Source: Hemileia vastatrix (taxonomy: Eukaryota > Basidiomycota > Pucciniomycetes > Pucciniales > Zaghouaniaceae). From it: a DNA stretch of 64,000 nt. A program made the translations under genes and the position numbers. The notes under the pieces were generated by a model, which saw only the letters and a program-made list of their open reading frames with translations, had not been told where the DNA came from and did no database searches. Positions 1-9,900 of this stretch are shown here, piece by piece (within the stretch, counting starts at the first letter, position 1; each line of letters begins with the position of its first letter). The stretch spans positions 30,412,606 through 30,476,605 of the forward strand of contig JASXTE010000001.1 in the NCBI GenBank assembly GCA_030280995.1. Direction: 5' to 3'.

Positions 1-755
1 GTATTTGTTGCATATTTTTTAGGTGCAACTGGGGCAGAGGGTTTACCAGATTTATCTGGGAGCTTTGTAGAAGGTTTATTCTGATCATTGTAAGATTTAC
101 CAAGGTAATTCTTTGGTTCATATCTATGGTTGAGTAGTACCTCATTACAGATATTAATGAAAGAAGAATTTTCCCTTACATGCTCAGTTCTAGCCACAAT
201 CAAATCTCTAAGAGAATTTGGTAATTTATACAAGATTTTATCTCTCCAAATATCATAATCCATCTTTGGATCAATTGCTCTTAGGATTTTTGTCACTTTC
301 ATAAGAAAAACAATGGGCTTTTCAACAGAGGAGGATACATATCTAGTATTCTCATACAGTTTTTGCTAAGCTAACCTGAATTTTGAACCACCAAACTGAT
401 TCTCAATCAAGGATTTCCAATCATTCCATGTATAATGATTGTTATCTAAAAGAACAGATTCATACCACATCAAGGCTACATTGGAAAATAAAGAAATTAG
501 CTTAGAAACAATTTCCTCATCAGCTAGTTTATAAGAACTCTTTAAATTATCATTTCTTTGGATAAAGTGTTGCAAATCAGAGGAAGAATCACCATCAAAG
601 GTAGGATATTGGTCTAACTTAGGCCAATTTTTCTGACTACTGGGATGGTCCACTTTTTGGTTTGAATTATTCATCATTAATAATTCCTGAAGTTTAGCCA
701 GGTGTTCAGAAATTTCATTATTTACAGAAACAGCTGGTGCATGACCATCACAAGA
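1..755 (-). pseudogene. Element A: Gag capsid/nucleocapsid part (partial, runs off the left edge)
   Basis: This is the capsid region of a Ty3/gypsy Gag read on the minus strand. The block KNWPKLDQYPTFDGDSSSD followed by ALMWYESVLL and LIENQFGGSKFRLA matches the same block in elements B and D, and it is typical of retrotransposon Gag that assembles virus-like particles. An in-frame TAG at 366-368 follows KFRLA, where B has a glutamine codon (ITQQRLYE), so this copy is interrupted. Low coordinates continue towards the nucleocapsid and leave the window. Protease and polymerase of A are not visible. It lies in the same frame as the coiled-coil ORF at 756-1646, separated by a TAA. Confidence 0.85.
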
Positions 756-1646
756 TTATTTGCTAGTAGCAAAAGATTTTACAGACTCATTGTCAGTTTG
801 TTTAATGGTTGAAATATCAGGAAGAAAGGAGGAACTTTGCTCAGGTTCTTTTCCTTTATTTTTATGCGGCTTATTGACAGCATTCTCATTCAATCCATTA
901 TTGATGGTTAAGGTTGAGAATTTTTCCTGCAGGTCAGACACATAGTTTCTTATTCTTGGAATTTCAGAAATCTGGTCATTTATTTTTGCAAGAGATAGAA
1001 AATTTCTGTCCTCAGAAACTGTATGTTTGGCACTTAGTGCATGGAAATCATTCTTTAGCTTTTTAAACTCATTTTGTAGAGATTTTATTTCATTTTTTAA
1101 TGAATAATTTTCTTCAATAAGGGGTTTCAATTCACTCAAGGTCTTATGTAGATTGATATTTCTATCTGAGATAGCTCTATGGTCACTCCTTATTTGTTTT
1201 TGTTGACTAAGAACAATATTCAAGGTTTCTTTGATTTTAAAATAAGCTGTATCCTGTACAGAAGAACTGACTTTACATTGCAAGTGAAAATTATTTAATC
1301 TATCATTTTCATGGATTAACACATCTCTCAAATGTTTTTCTTTCACAACATTAAAATCAAGGGTATCTTTCAATATTTCCTCAGAATTTTTCTCAATTAA
1401 GGTATAGACTTCAGGGGGAACAGAATCATTCTTAATTGCAAGAGAAGAATTAATTAAAGAAGTAGAAGTTAAATGTAAAGGTTCATCAAATGACAATTTG
1501 CTAATTACATCAATAGGGCTACTAGTTACAGGAAGCTGTCTTTTAACAGGTTTAACTGTTCTTTCACCATGTTCAATAATATTACCTGCAGAAGAAGTTT
1601 TATTAGAAAACATACCCAAGTGACTATCAACCAAATTACTTACCAT
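756..1646 (-). CDS. Element A: Gag N-terminal coiled-coil ORF
   Basis: A 296-codon frame starts MVSNLVDSHLGMFSN. From about residue 150 it is rich in Leu, Glu, Lys and Asn with heptad spacing, as expected of a coiled coil. Element D has the same protein (MVSNLFDKHVGIYNN start), and B and C have diverged versions. The ATG lies in a CCATGG context and overlaps the stop of the upstream frame as ATGGTAA. It ends at a TAA in the linker before the capsid, and the capsid frame continues in register. The role is inferred to be structural (particle assembly). I know of no named domain family for it. Confidence 0.7.
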   Translation of the reverse strand: MVSNLVDSHLGMFSNKTSSAGNIIEHGERTVKPVKRQLPVTSSPIDVISKLSFDEPLHLTSTSLINSSLAIKNDSVPPEVYTLIEKNSEEILKDTLDFNVVKEKHLRDVLIHENDRLNNFHLQCKVSSSVQDTAYFKIKETLNIVLSQQKQIRSDHRAISDRNINLHKTLSELKPLIEENYSLKNEIKSLQNEFKKLKNDFHALSAKHTVSEDRNFLSLAKINDQISEIPRIRNYVSDLQEKFSTLTINNGLNENAVNKPHKNKGKEPEQSSSFLPDISTIKQTDNESVKSFATSK

Positions 1647-2230
1647 GGCAGAGGAGGAAACTTTCCCTGAGACTGAGTTTGGGATTGTGCTTGGGCATTT
1701 TTTCTCTTGCTTAGTTGGTAAGGATGAGGAGGAGGATGGAAATTGGGTGTTCTGGATGGACCAGGCTGATTATGAGGAGGATGTTGCACATTCTGCTGGT
1801 AGTGACTCATTAGATAATCCCATTTCCATTGCTCTACTTCCATAGTACTTTGATTTTGTGTGAAGGAGCTGGGGGGCTGTGAAGGTTGAGCCTGAACCTG
1901 AGGCTGATTGGGAGGCAACTGAGGAGGAGCCTGGGCCTGATTTTGGTTCCTGAGTTCCTGAACTTGATCCCACAAGGTGTCTACTTTTGCCTTGTGTTTC
2001 ATGTTTTCTGTCTTCAGTTCTTTGATATGACTGGACAGATTGCTGATTTGTTGGGGCAGAGGAAGCTTTTTTATTTTGAATCCTTTTGGAAGACCTTCTT
2101 GAGGTACTGGAGGTTTTACTTCCTTCTGTTGTGCTGGGGGAAGGGGGTTTGATTTGTTTACTTCTCCTGTCATTTCCACATCCTGAATTATGTGAATTTT
2201 TCTTGTTAGCATAAGATTTTTTATGTTCAA
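1640..2230 (-). CDS. Element A: overlapping 'PW' ORF (coiled coil plus WKW motif)
   Basis: This frame is offset from the Gag frame. It begins near MTGEVNKS (an in-frame TTG further upstream leaves it open to 2230). It contains FKIKKLPLPQQISNLSSHIK, a short predicted coiled coil, a Pro/Gln-rich stretch, the motif VEQWKWDYL, then PHPY, basic residues and the terminal PPLPW-stop. Elements B, C and D keep the same order (WKWDW or WQWEW, PHPY or HPYR, PW-stop), so this frame, and not only the overlapping Ser-rich one, appears constrained. Function unknown. It could be entered by its own start or by frameshifting from the frame at 1770-2348. Confidence 0.6.
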   Translation of the reverse strand: MNIKNLMLTRKIHIIQDVEMTGEVNKSNPLPPAQQKEVKPPVPQEGLPKGFKIKKLPLPQQISNLSSHIKELKTENMKHKAKVDTLWDQVQELRNQNQAQAPPQLPPNQPQVQAQPSQPPSSFTQNQSTMEVEQWKWDYLMSHYQQNVQHPPHNQPGPSRTPNFHPPPHPYQLSKRKNAQAQSQTQSQGKFPPLPW

Positions 2231-2348
2231 CTTTAGAAGAACTCACAGTATCAGCATCATAATCAATTTCAATTTCATCCACTTGCATGTTATCAATTTT
2301 TTCAGCCAAATTGTTGGACATAATAGTGGGAAGATTAATTAACTTCAT
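1770..2348 (-). CDS. Element A: first Gag frame, acidic start then Ser/Lys-rich
   Basis: The frame opens near MSNNLAEKIDNMQVDEIEI and is acidic for about 30 residues. It then becomes Ser/Thr/Lys-rich and low-complexity where it overlaps the PW ORF, and it stops at 1770. It is in register with the downstream coiled-coil ORF (756-1646). In elements B and C the equivalent frame is uninterrupted here, so the stop at 1770 may be a copy-specific lesion, although D also has a stop at the matching place. The acidic N-terminus is conserved with D (NLNVDxIEVEYEVDSVSSS). Either this is the true Gag N-terminus or it is mainly the shadow of the PW frame. Confidence 0.45.
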   Translation of the reverse strand: MKLINLPTIMSNNLAEKIDNMQVDEIEIDYDADTVSSSKVEHKKSYANKKNSHNSGCGNDRRSKQIKPPSPSTTEGSKTSSTSRRSSKRIQNKKASSAPTNQQSVQSYQRTEDRKHETQGKSRHLVGSSSGTQEPKSGPGSSSVASQSASGSGSTFTAPQLLHTKSKYYGSRAMEMGLSNESLPAECATSSS

Positions 2349-2994
2349 AAAAAAATTAATAAAAGTCAGTTAATAATTGCTCCAAATAAAAAAAATTTTT
2401 ATTAATTTAATTATATAAAAAATTTTTTTAATATAAAGTAATATTTATAAAAAATTAATTTAGAAAATGGATTGCAAAGTTAAATTGGGAATAAACAATT
2501 AAGTTAATTCAACCAATTAAATTACTAAAATTAAATATGGCAATATATGGGACTAAGTACAAATTACTATTTAAGTCAACCAAAATGAACAAAAATTAAT
2601 AATAATAAAAAAAAATTAATAATTCAAACTTTATTAATAATAATGTTAATTTCTTCTAGGACTAAGAGGGATTAAACACTCTATAATGGTCAACTAGGTA
2701 AAAAAAAATTTAATAAATGAACACTTACACTCAGTGAATCAGCAATTAAGCCACAATCACTGTTATTGCAGTAAAAATATAGTAATATGAGTGAGAGGTG
2801 CAAAGGTTAACTTACTATAGTGATCAAAAAATCACTTCAAAATAATAGATGAATTAAATTAATATAAACCTAATTGATCGAACCCAAGTTCAAAACACGG
2901 TCGCGGAAAAAGTTTTGTTTTTGCTGGGTGGTCCATGCGTTTGTCGTTTGTTTCCAGGCTCGATCGTTGTTGTTGTTTAGGAAAGGTCCCCAGC
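2349..2994 (-). other. Element A: leader with primer-binding site
   Basis: AT-rich leader between the 5' LTR end and gag. The minus-strand sequence TGGGGACCTTTCC (about 2980-2992) starts two bases inside the LTR end and nearly equals TGGGGGCCTTTCC at the same place in element B. This is the likely primer-binding site. No other gene is seen in the stretch. Confidence 0.6.
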
Positions 2995-3336
2995 TGTCGG
3001 TCAGTCATCTAGAAGAAGGTAAGGAAAAGGGGGAGAAATGGAAGAGGACAAGGAGAAAGGGTTTTGAGAAAATAAAAGAAATAAAATATAAAAGATTATT
3101 TAATTTATTTAAAGGAAGGCAACGACGAGTAACTTGAGAGATGACAAAGGTGAAGTTTTTTTTTAAATAATATTATTTTGGTGTAAGGGTTTTTGCGCGG
3201 AAAACACTATGAATACAATCAGACTTAAGGCAACCTCTGGTTAGTTATATAGAATTTTAATTAGAATTATAATACTAATAAAAAATAATATAAACTAAAT
3301 AGAAAATATTTTCAAGTTTGTTGAGTGTATAGTAAG
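2995..3336 (-). mobile_element. Element A 5' LTR, downstream part (split by element B)
   Basis: This continues the LTR that starts at 13780 on the minus strand, and element B is inserted between the two parts. The sequence matches the 25831-26200 part of the element D 5' LTR, including a TCATCTAGAAGAAGG stretch and a GA-rich run. The edge at 2995 is placed at TGTCGG, the degenerate complement of the CTGACA LTR end. With one GTAAG removed the two parts sum to about 1141 bp, the same as the D 5' LTR without its insert. Confidence 0.75.
3332..3336. repeat. Target-site duplication GTAAG of element B (left)
   Basis: GTAAG directly precedes the TGTCAG of the left LTR and is repeated at 12977-12981 after the right LTR. 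Five bases is the usual length for Ty3/gypsy integrases. Confidence 0.95.
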
Positions 3337-4837
3337 TGTCAGCCTGTATATCTCCAGGACTGAGTAAAAAGTAATTATAAGTTATGTTAAACACATGAAC
3401 TATACATGGGAATAATAAATAAGAGTACACAAATAGTATACATAAGTAAAATTATGATAATACACAAAAAATGCCATTATAACACCTTATATACACCCAT
3501 ATATCCACCTTTTATAGGTCCTATGTACTTAATATTAAGTTGGAATATGTTATGGTAATCTTAATAACCTTAAGTATAAGGCTACATAATTTTTAAGTAC
3601 ACTTAAAGCTGTTATATTCATTGTTTTATGCAAAAAACAAGAAATGCGCTTTATTTCACTTAAAAGTTGACTATATGCGCTATAAAATTGAGAATATCAA
3701 AATTGCTCTTTGACAGATCAATTGGGCTCATTTAGAACTATTGATTTGGCTATTTAAATGCATAAAAATAACACTTTTCAAATTTGGTGTTTTTTATGCC
3801 AGAAATGGCTTCTGTGTACTGGCCACATACTGCCTGCTTTTTTCCCGTGTGAATAGCTTCATTTTTAGCAAAGTTAGCTTTTTCACACTATAATTACCCC
3901 ACATTCTACGCCCACTGTGGGGAAACACACTCAAATAGGCGACAGGCGCTTATTTAGTGTCCTAGCTTAATTAATAATGCATTGACCTTGTTTATATGCA
4001 CTAATTTCATTAATAACCTCACTCTTGGCACTTTATTTCATCACCACGCTTAAATTCGCCTAATTTTAGTCAAGGATTTACCCGTGCAAGCGCCTTCCAA
4101 GAACTGCATGTAGTTACCCCACATCTCACGCTCTTTTTTAAGTTTTTGGGTGGTTTCTCAGTCAATTTTGGTTATTTTTGAATGGGAATTTCACGTAGTA
4201 TAATGTCAGGAATAGCCCCATTATTTCTACAGTCAATCCCCCTTATTATTAAGCTATTATTAACCTTAAAAAGTCTCCTTTAGTCTTTAATATTATTGTT
4301 TTATACGCATATACTCTCTTTTTGTCTTTTTCTTTAATTTTGATGGATTTCCCTTATTATTACAGGATTTTGGCGGTTGTTAATCTTCTAATTATGTCAT
4401 GGCTTGCTGGGAATGTTGATGGGCATGTATATTAGTTGTTTAGAGGTGTCATTAACTGTGTGTTGGGTGGTACATCAAGGGAATCATTGGGGAACTCAGT
4501 GTGTATAAAAGGAGGAGGTTTTTGGGTTGTATTTCTTCATTCTTTATCATTACAATTTAACCAATATAACCAAATCATTAACAATACATATCAATTAGTA
4601 CTTTTATAAGACTTTTGAATAGTATCTGAATTTATATAATCTATTTTTCTACCAACTATAAAGATTGTAAGCCATATATAAGAATAGTGAGAATTATATT
4701 ACTGAGACCTTTATATTTGATTATATTTTACAACTTAGTGGATTAAAACTACAGTATTCATATAGGACCATTAAAATCTTCTAGACAACTGACTATTCAA
4801 GCTAGTTCACGTCCTTGTACTTGACCTTAGCCTGACA
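3337..4837 (+). repeat. Element B left LTR
   Basis: It starts TGTCAG and ends CTGACA. A TATA-like GTGTATAAAAGG lies at about 4501-4512 and is followed by the presumed transcript start. It is near-identical to 11477-12976. Confidence 0.95.
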
Positions 4838-5421
4838 ATTGGGGGCCTTTCCTCAAGAATTCTGTTATAATCCAGTAAGTGACATTTTCAAAGAAGGTAC
4901 ACGTAAATAATATCCCTATAGAAATATTTGGATAATTACAACAGGTTGGGGTCACTTATATAGTGATTTCAGAAAAAGAAGCCCTGTTATATAATAAAAT
5001 TGTGATATTGAATCATCAATTTTACCACTAATTTAACATATAATTGTTCTTAGTGGGAGTCTGTCAATAGACCAATTAAATTTGTGATCTTTGCAGATAA
5101 TAACCAATTAAACTGATTAATTGTTTTCTTTTTACAGGACTCTTAATCCCTTTTTATTGGTTTGTAAAATTCATTTAATATTTAGAAAGAATCTTACTAA
5201 CAAATTTTCTTTTTTAAATATAAATACATGGCTACATATTGTAGACCAGTTAAATCAAGTGACCACATAAAAGCATATTTGACTTTTGGCACTTAAAAAT
5301 TCACTTAATGCCAATAAGTAAGCAATAAAATTGTCTTAAGTGGTAATAATAAATACTGATTAAACTCCTTTTTGAAGTTTTTCAAATCTAAACTTTCAAT
5401 TCTCTAAAATTCCACGTAAAA
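4838..5421 (+). other. Element B leader with primer-binding site
   Basis: TGGGGGCCTTTCC at 4840-4852, two bases after the LTR end, is the probable primer-binding site shared with elements A and (as TGAGGGCCTTTC) C. The rest is AT-rich untranslated leader with no gene seen. Confidence 0.65.
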
Positions 5422-6768
5422 ATGTGTGACAACAATGACATTGTAAGTAATAAGGCAAAACCTTATAACTTAAGAACTAGAACTGAAAGACCTGTTTCAG
5501 GACATCCAAATGGAGGGTCAAGAATCACCAGTAACAATAAACAACACCTCACCAATGTCCATGGAGGAAAAGGAAAAGCTCTTAAAACAAATGTCAATAA
5601 AGAAGTCCAAAAACACCTTACAAGAGCAAATTCAATCCCTCTCAACCCTACTGAATACACTAACAATAAGAGTAAACAATATGTTAGACCAGATCAACAA
5701 TCTGGAGAAAAGGGCGGCACAGGGCTTTATAGAAGTCAACCAGGCTCTAGTGGATATAAGGTCTCATCAACAACCAGTGGCACCAAATACCACAGCAACA
5801 CCTCCAGTCCCAGAAGAGGACCAAAAGATAACTGTAAGCAAATGGAAGTGGGATTGGTATGCCCAAAACTACAACAGTCCTCCTCAACAGGGATCCAGCA
5901 GTCACCCTTACAGGGGAAAGCCAAGGAGAGGCAGGGGAAATGGAATAAGACCGTGGTAAGTCATCCATCTTCTCAAGATCAATTATATAATCCTAACAAT
6001 GAATTACTTATAGGTAATGAAATTGATAGAGAGTTATTGGATATAATTGATAAGGATTTAAAAAATTATTCATTTGAAAATAACATGTTAGACTTGTCAT
6101 TACATGAGGACAATGTACATAGTTTTATTGATCACCAGGAAAATACTATTAATATAAAAATGGAATCAAATGAAGTAAAAATTGACCCTGATGATGAATC
6201 TTCTGAATTGGAAACAGACAAAATTGAATATTTTCTGAAAGAAAATCCAATGGAATCAAAAATAATTAGTAAATTATTATTAAGAATTGAAAAATTGGAA
6301 GAATTCTCTAGAGAGTCCAGCAATAATACAGAAAGTGTATTATTAAACATCACACAATCATTGAGTACAACAGCCAATAAGTTAAAAGTTATTGAGAATT
6401 CAAATAATGAATTGATCAATGAAAACAAAAGATTAAATTCTGAGATTAAAAATTTAGAAATTAAATTAGAACATTCTCAAAATATTATGGCCACCATAGA
6501 GGGACGTGTAAAATTGTCTTTTTCAAATGTAAATGATACTTTAACTCATGTACCTGTAATAAAATATAGGTTACAAAGAGTAGAAATTGAAGTAGCTAAC
6601 ATTTTGAAAAATACTGAAACAATAAAGGATAATACCTCTTATGTAGAAAGAGTACCAGTTTTTATGAAACACTCTGATGATAAACCAATGATGGAACATG
6701 AACATAGTGTCATGGGCTCTGAGAATATAAAATCAGTAAAAGATGAAATTAATGATCATCTTTCTTAA
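5422..6768 (+). CDS. Element B: Gag N-terminal ORF (Ser-rich then coiled coil)
   Basis: A 448-codon frame starting MCDNNDIVSNKAKPYN. Residues 1-190 are Ser/Thr/Gln-rich where they overlap the PW ORF. From about 195 it turns acidic and then Leu/Asn/Lys/Glu-rich with coiled-coil character (SKLLLRIEKLEEF; LINENKRLNSEIKNLEIKLE). It corresponds to the first frame plus the coiled-coil ORF of element A, here fused. The CCATGG start seen in A, C and D is CCGTGG here. It ends at TAA 6766-6768 in the linker, and the capsid and Pol frame downstream is in register. Probable structural Gag. Whether the stop is read through is unknown. Confidence 0.7.
   Translation: MCDNNDIVSNKAKPYNLRTRTERPVSGHPNGGSRITSNNKQHLTNVHGGKGKALKTNVNKEVQKHLTRANSIPLNPTEYTNNKSKQYVRPDQQSGEKGGTGLYRSQPGSSGYKVSSTTSGTKYHSNTSSPRRGPKDNCKQMEVGLVCPKLQQSSSTGIQQSPLQGKAKERQGKWNKTVVSHPSSQDQLYNPNNELLIGNEIDRELLDIIDKDLKNYSFENNMLDLSLHEDNVHSFIDHQENTINIKMESNEVKIDPDDESSELETDKIEYFLKENPMESKIISKLLLRIEKLEEFSRESSNNTESVLLNITQSLSTTANKLKVIENSNNELINENKRLNSEIKNLEIKLEHSQNIMATIEGRVKLSFSNVNDTLTHVPVIKYRLQRVEIEVANILKNTETIKDNTSYVERVPVFMKHSDDKPMMEHEHSVMGSENIKSVKDEINDHLS
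5510..5959 (+). CDS. Element B: overlapping 'PW' ORF
   Basis: A 149-codon frame inside the Gag ORF, starting MEGQESPVTINNTSPMSMEE. It contains a coiled coil (LQEQIQSLSTLLNTLTIRV), a Pro-rich linker, the motif VSKWKWDWYAQNY, HPYR, an Arg/Gly-rich stretch and a terminal RPW-stop. Its order of elements matches the equivalents at 1640-2230, 15835-16328 and 25297-25641. The stop lies in CCGTGGTAAGT, which also resembles a 5' splice site. Unknown function: it may be a separate small protein or the real N-terminus of Gag joined by frameshift or splicing. Confidence 0.6.
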   Translation: MEGQESPVTINNTSPMSMEEKEKLLKQMSIKKSKNTLQEQIQSLSTLLNTLTIRVNNMLDQINNLEKRAAQGFIEVNQALVDIRSHQQPVAPNTTATPPVPEEDQKITVSKWKWDWYAQNYNSPPQQGSSSHPYRGKPRRGRGNGIRPW

Positions 6769-6972
6769 GTGAGTGAATTACTCAATATTCCTCAGGTTAG
6801 GGAAGCTAAAACTAGCCAAAAGAACTGGCCTAAGTTAGATCAGTACCCTTCTTTTGACGGGGATTCAAAATCTGATTGGCAACAATTCATACAAAGAATT
6901 GATAACTTATAATTTTCATATAAATTACCTGATGAAGAAATTACTTCAAAGTTAGTATCTTTATTTACAGAT
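6769..6972 (+). pseudogene. Element B: capsid start, interrupted by a stop
   Basis: In register with both flanking ORFs. It reads from VSELLNIPQVREAKTSQ through KNWPKLDQYPSFDGDSKSD to FIQRIDNL, then TAA at 6910-6912, then FSYKLPDEEIT. The stop replaces the Lys codon found in A (NDNLKSSYK), so the capsid of this copy cannot be made without suppression. It joins directly to the large ORF at 6973. Confidence 0.75.
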
Positions 6973-9900
6973 GTGGCCTTATTATGGTTTGAATCTGTAT
7001 TGAGTGAGGGAATTAATTACTCCTGGAATGAATGGAAGGAACTAATTGAAAGGCAATTTGGTGGCCCAAAATTTAGAATCACTCAACAAAGACTGTATGA
7101 AAGGGCCAGATATAATCCAAATTCTGGAGATAAACCCATGGTCTTCTTAATGAATTTAATAAAAATCATGAAAGCTATGGATCCAAAAATGGATTATGAA
7201 GTGTGGAAAGAAAAAATAATATACAAATTGCCTATATCAGTTAGAGACATTATTGTAGCTAGAACTGAAACTGTCAGAGACACCTCTGGATTCATTAATA
7301 TATGCAATGAGATATTATTAAACCACAAGTATGAAACCAAGTATAGTAATTACAGACAAAGTGTTGACGTGGTAAAACCTACTACAAGTAAGTTACCAGT
7401 GGAAAAGAAAAAACCTTCAGCTCCCCTTGTCCCTAAGAGACAAGAAAATAACACTTGTTACAAATGTAATGAACCTTGGGTTAAAGGTCACACGTGTAAG
7501 AAAAGAATAAATGTTATTGAAACCTCACAGAATTCTGAACCTAGTAATCATGAAGATGAGAATGTGGAATCCAGTGAGGATTGCAAAAGTAACATATCTT
7601 ACAGTGATGATGAAAATGTGATATTTGTATTAGAACAGGATATAATGTTCCTGAATGATGCTATACCTCATACAGACACATCTTTAACTTCCATAGAGGA
7701 AGCTGAAATAATCAAAGATGTATCTCATGACACTTACAAAATAACACCTATCAGAGCACCTATTATCATATGTGGAAAAGAAATGAATGCCATTCTTGAC
7801 ACTGGGGCTGCAGGTAGTTTAGTTTCACTTAATGCATTAATGAAACTTGATAGTAAGTACCAGGAAAAACTAGAACCTGTTCAGACAAAGAACTGGAGGG
7901 GTTTTGGTTCAGTATTAAATCCAATTGGAAAATACAAAACTGCTGTATTCTTTAAATATAATAATGGATATGTTAGAGCAGTTTGTGAATTTGTAGGAAT
8001 GGATAATAATAATTGTAGTGATTGGTTTATTATTGGCAATGATTTATTGACAAAATTTGGCATTAAACTAGATCCTGCAAACAGTTGTTTCACCATAGGG
8101 GTGAATGGTAAAAGAAAATTCAAAATATGTTCTGAAAATTCAGTATATGCCATTTCTCCTAGAGAAGAACAACTGCAAGGTGGAAGAACCACCAATGAAG
8201 TGGGTGAATTGGAAAATGAAATCCAAAAGGCCTCTTTCAGTCCTCAACTCTCAAAAATTGAACAAGAAGATATTTTGAGATTGATTAAATCATATCCTAT
8301 GGCATTTGCTCATGGATCAAATGAACTAGGATTGGTCAAAGACCATGAGATGAAAATCTCTCTAAGCTGTGATCTGGATAATATTCCTAGCAGCTTAAAA
8401 AAGAAACCTTACCCAGCATCTCCTGCAAAAAGGAAAGATATTGAAGACAATATAAAATTGTTGTTGGAAATGGGTATTGTTGAAAAAGTGGACACAACAC
8501 CTAAGTATTGTGTCATTTCACCAGTATTAATCTCTTATGAAAAAGATAAGGCAAGATTATGCGGTGATTATAGAGCTCTGAATACATATACAGTAGATGA
8601 TATTTACCCTCTACCAAGGATAGCTTCTATCCATGCTACCTTACAAGGAGCAAAATATATTTCCTGTCTGGATGGGAACAAGGGTTACCACCAGATTCCT
8701 GTGAAAAGAAATTCTCAAAATTACCTATTAATAACCACACATATGGGTATATATAAGTATGTGAGAATGCCATTTGGCCCAAAGAATGCCCCTTCAGTCT
8801 TCCAAAAATTGATGGATAGTGTTTTTCATCAGGAAATGGTTGAAGGATGGCTATTGGTCTATATTGATGACATCATAGTGTTTTCAAAGACATATGATGA
8901 ACATTTAAATCACCTGAAAAGAGTCTTTCAAAAAATGGATGAAATTAATATGACTATTGCATTAAAGAAATGTAAGTTTGGATTTCAATCCTTGAAAGTA
9001 CTTGGACATGTTGTATCTGGATTACAAATTTGTGTTGACCAGAATAAGGTGGCAGCAATTAAAAACATTGGGATACCTAAAAATGTAAAAGAGGTTCAAA
9101 GTTTTTTGGGTATGTGTGGATATTATAGACAATATATTAAAAATTACCAATCCATTGCAGCCCCTTTAACAACATTAATCAGGAAGAATGAAGCTTTCAT
9201 TTGGAATAATGAAAGACAACACGCCTTTAATAAATTAAAGGAATGTTTAATGTCAGCTCCAATATTGGGACTGCCAGATTTCACCCTACCTTTTATCTTG
9301 TACACTGATGCAAGTTTCATAGGTTTGGGTGCTGCTTTACAGCAGAAACAGATAATAAATGGAAAATTATCTGAAGTAGTTATCTGTTATATATCCAGAA
9401 CCTTAAGAAAAACAGAATTGAGGTATGGTTCCACACAGCTAGAATGTATAGCCATGGTGTGGGCTTTGGAGAAACTTCATTACTATCTGGAAGAACAGAA
9501 GTTTGAACTTATAACAGATTGCAGTGCAGTAAAATCATTACTAAACATGAAAACCCCTAATAGGCACATGTTTAGATGGCAACTATCTGTACAAGAGTAC
9601 AGAGGAAGAATGACAATCACTCACAGAGCAGGAACATTGAATTCTAATGTGGATTTATTATCCAGAAGTCCTTTGCCAAATGATGCTGACAACCCAGCTT
9701 ATGTACCTGAAAATGAGGTTATACATATATTTGGGATTTATATAGTGGATTTAGAAGAAGAGTTTATGCAAACTATATTGGAAAATTATTCATCTGATAA
9801 AGATTTGTCTAAACTATCTACCATTCTTAATGATCCAACAAATGCCTCCATGAGTGCATTAATTAAAACCTTGCCTCCAAAGTATAAAAATGCGTTGGAA

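Noticed and set aside
5463..5968. Minus-strand ORFs opposite element B gag
   Set aside because: Antisense shadows of the Gag/PW overlap, rich in Leu, Cys and Trp from the complement of Gln/Ser/Pro codons.
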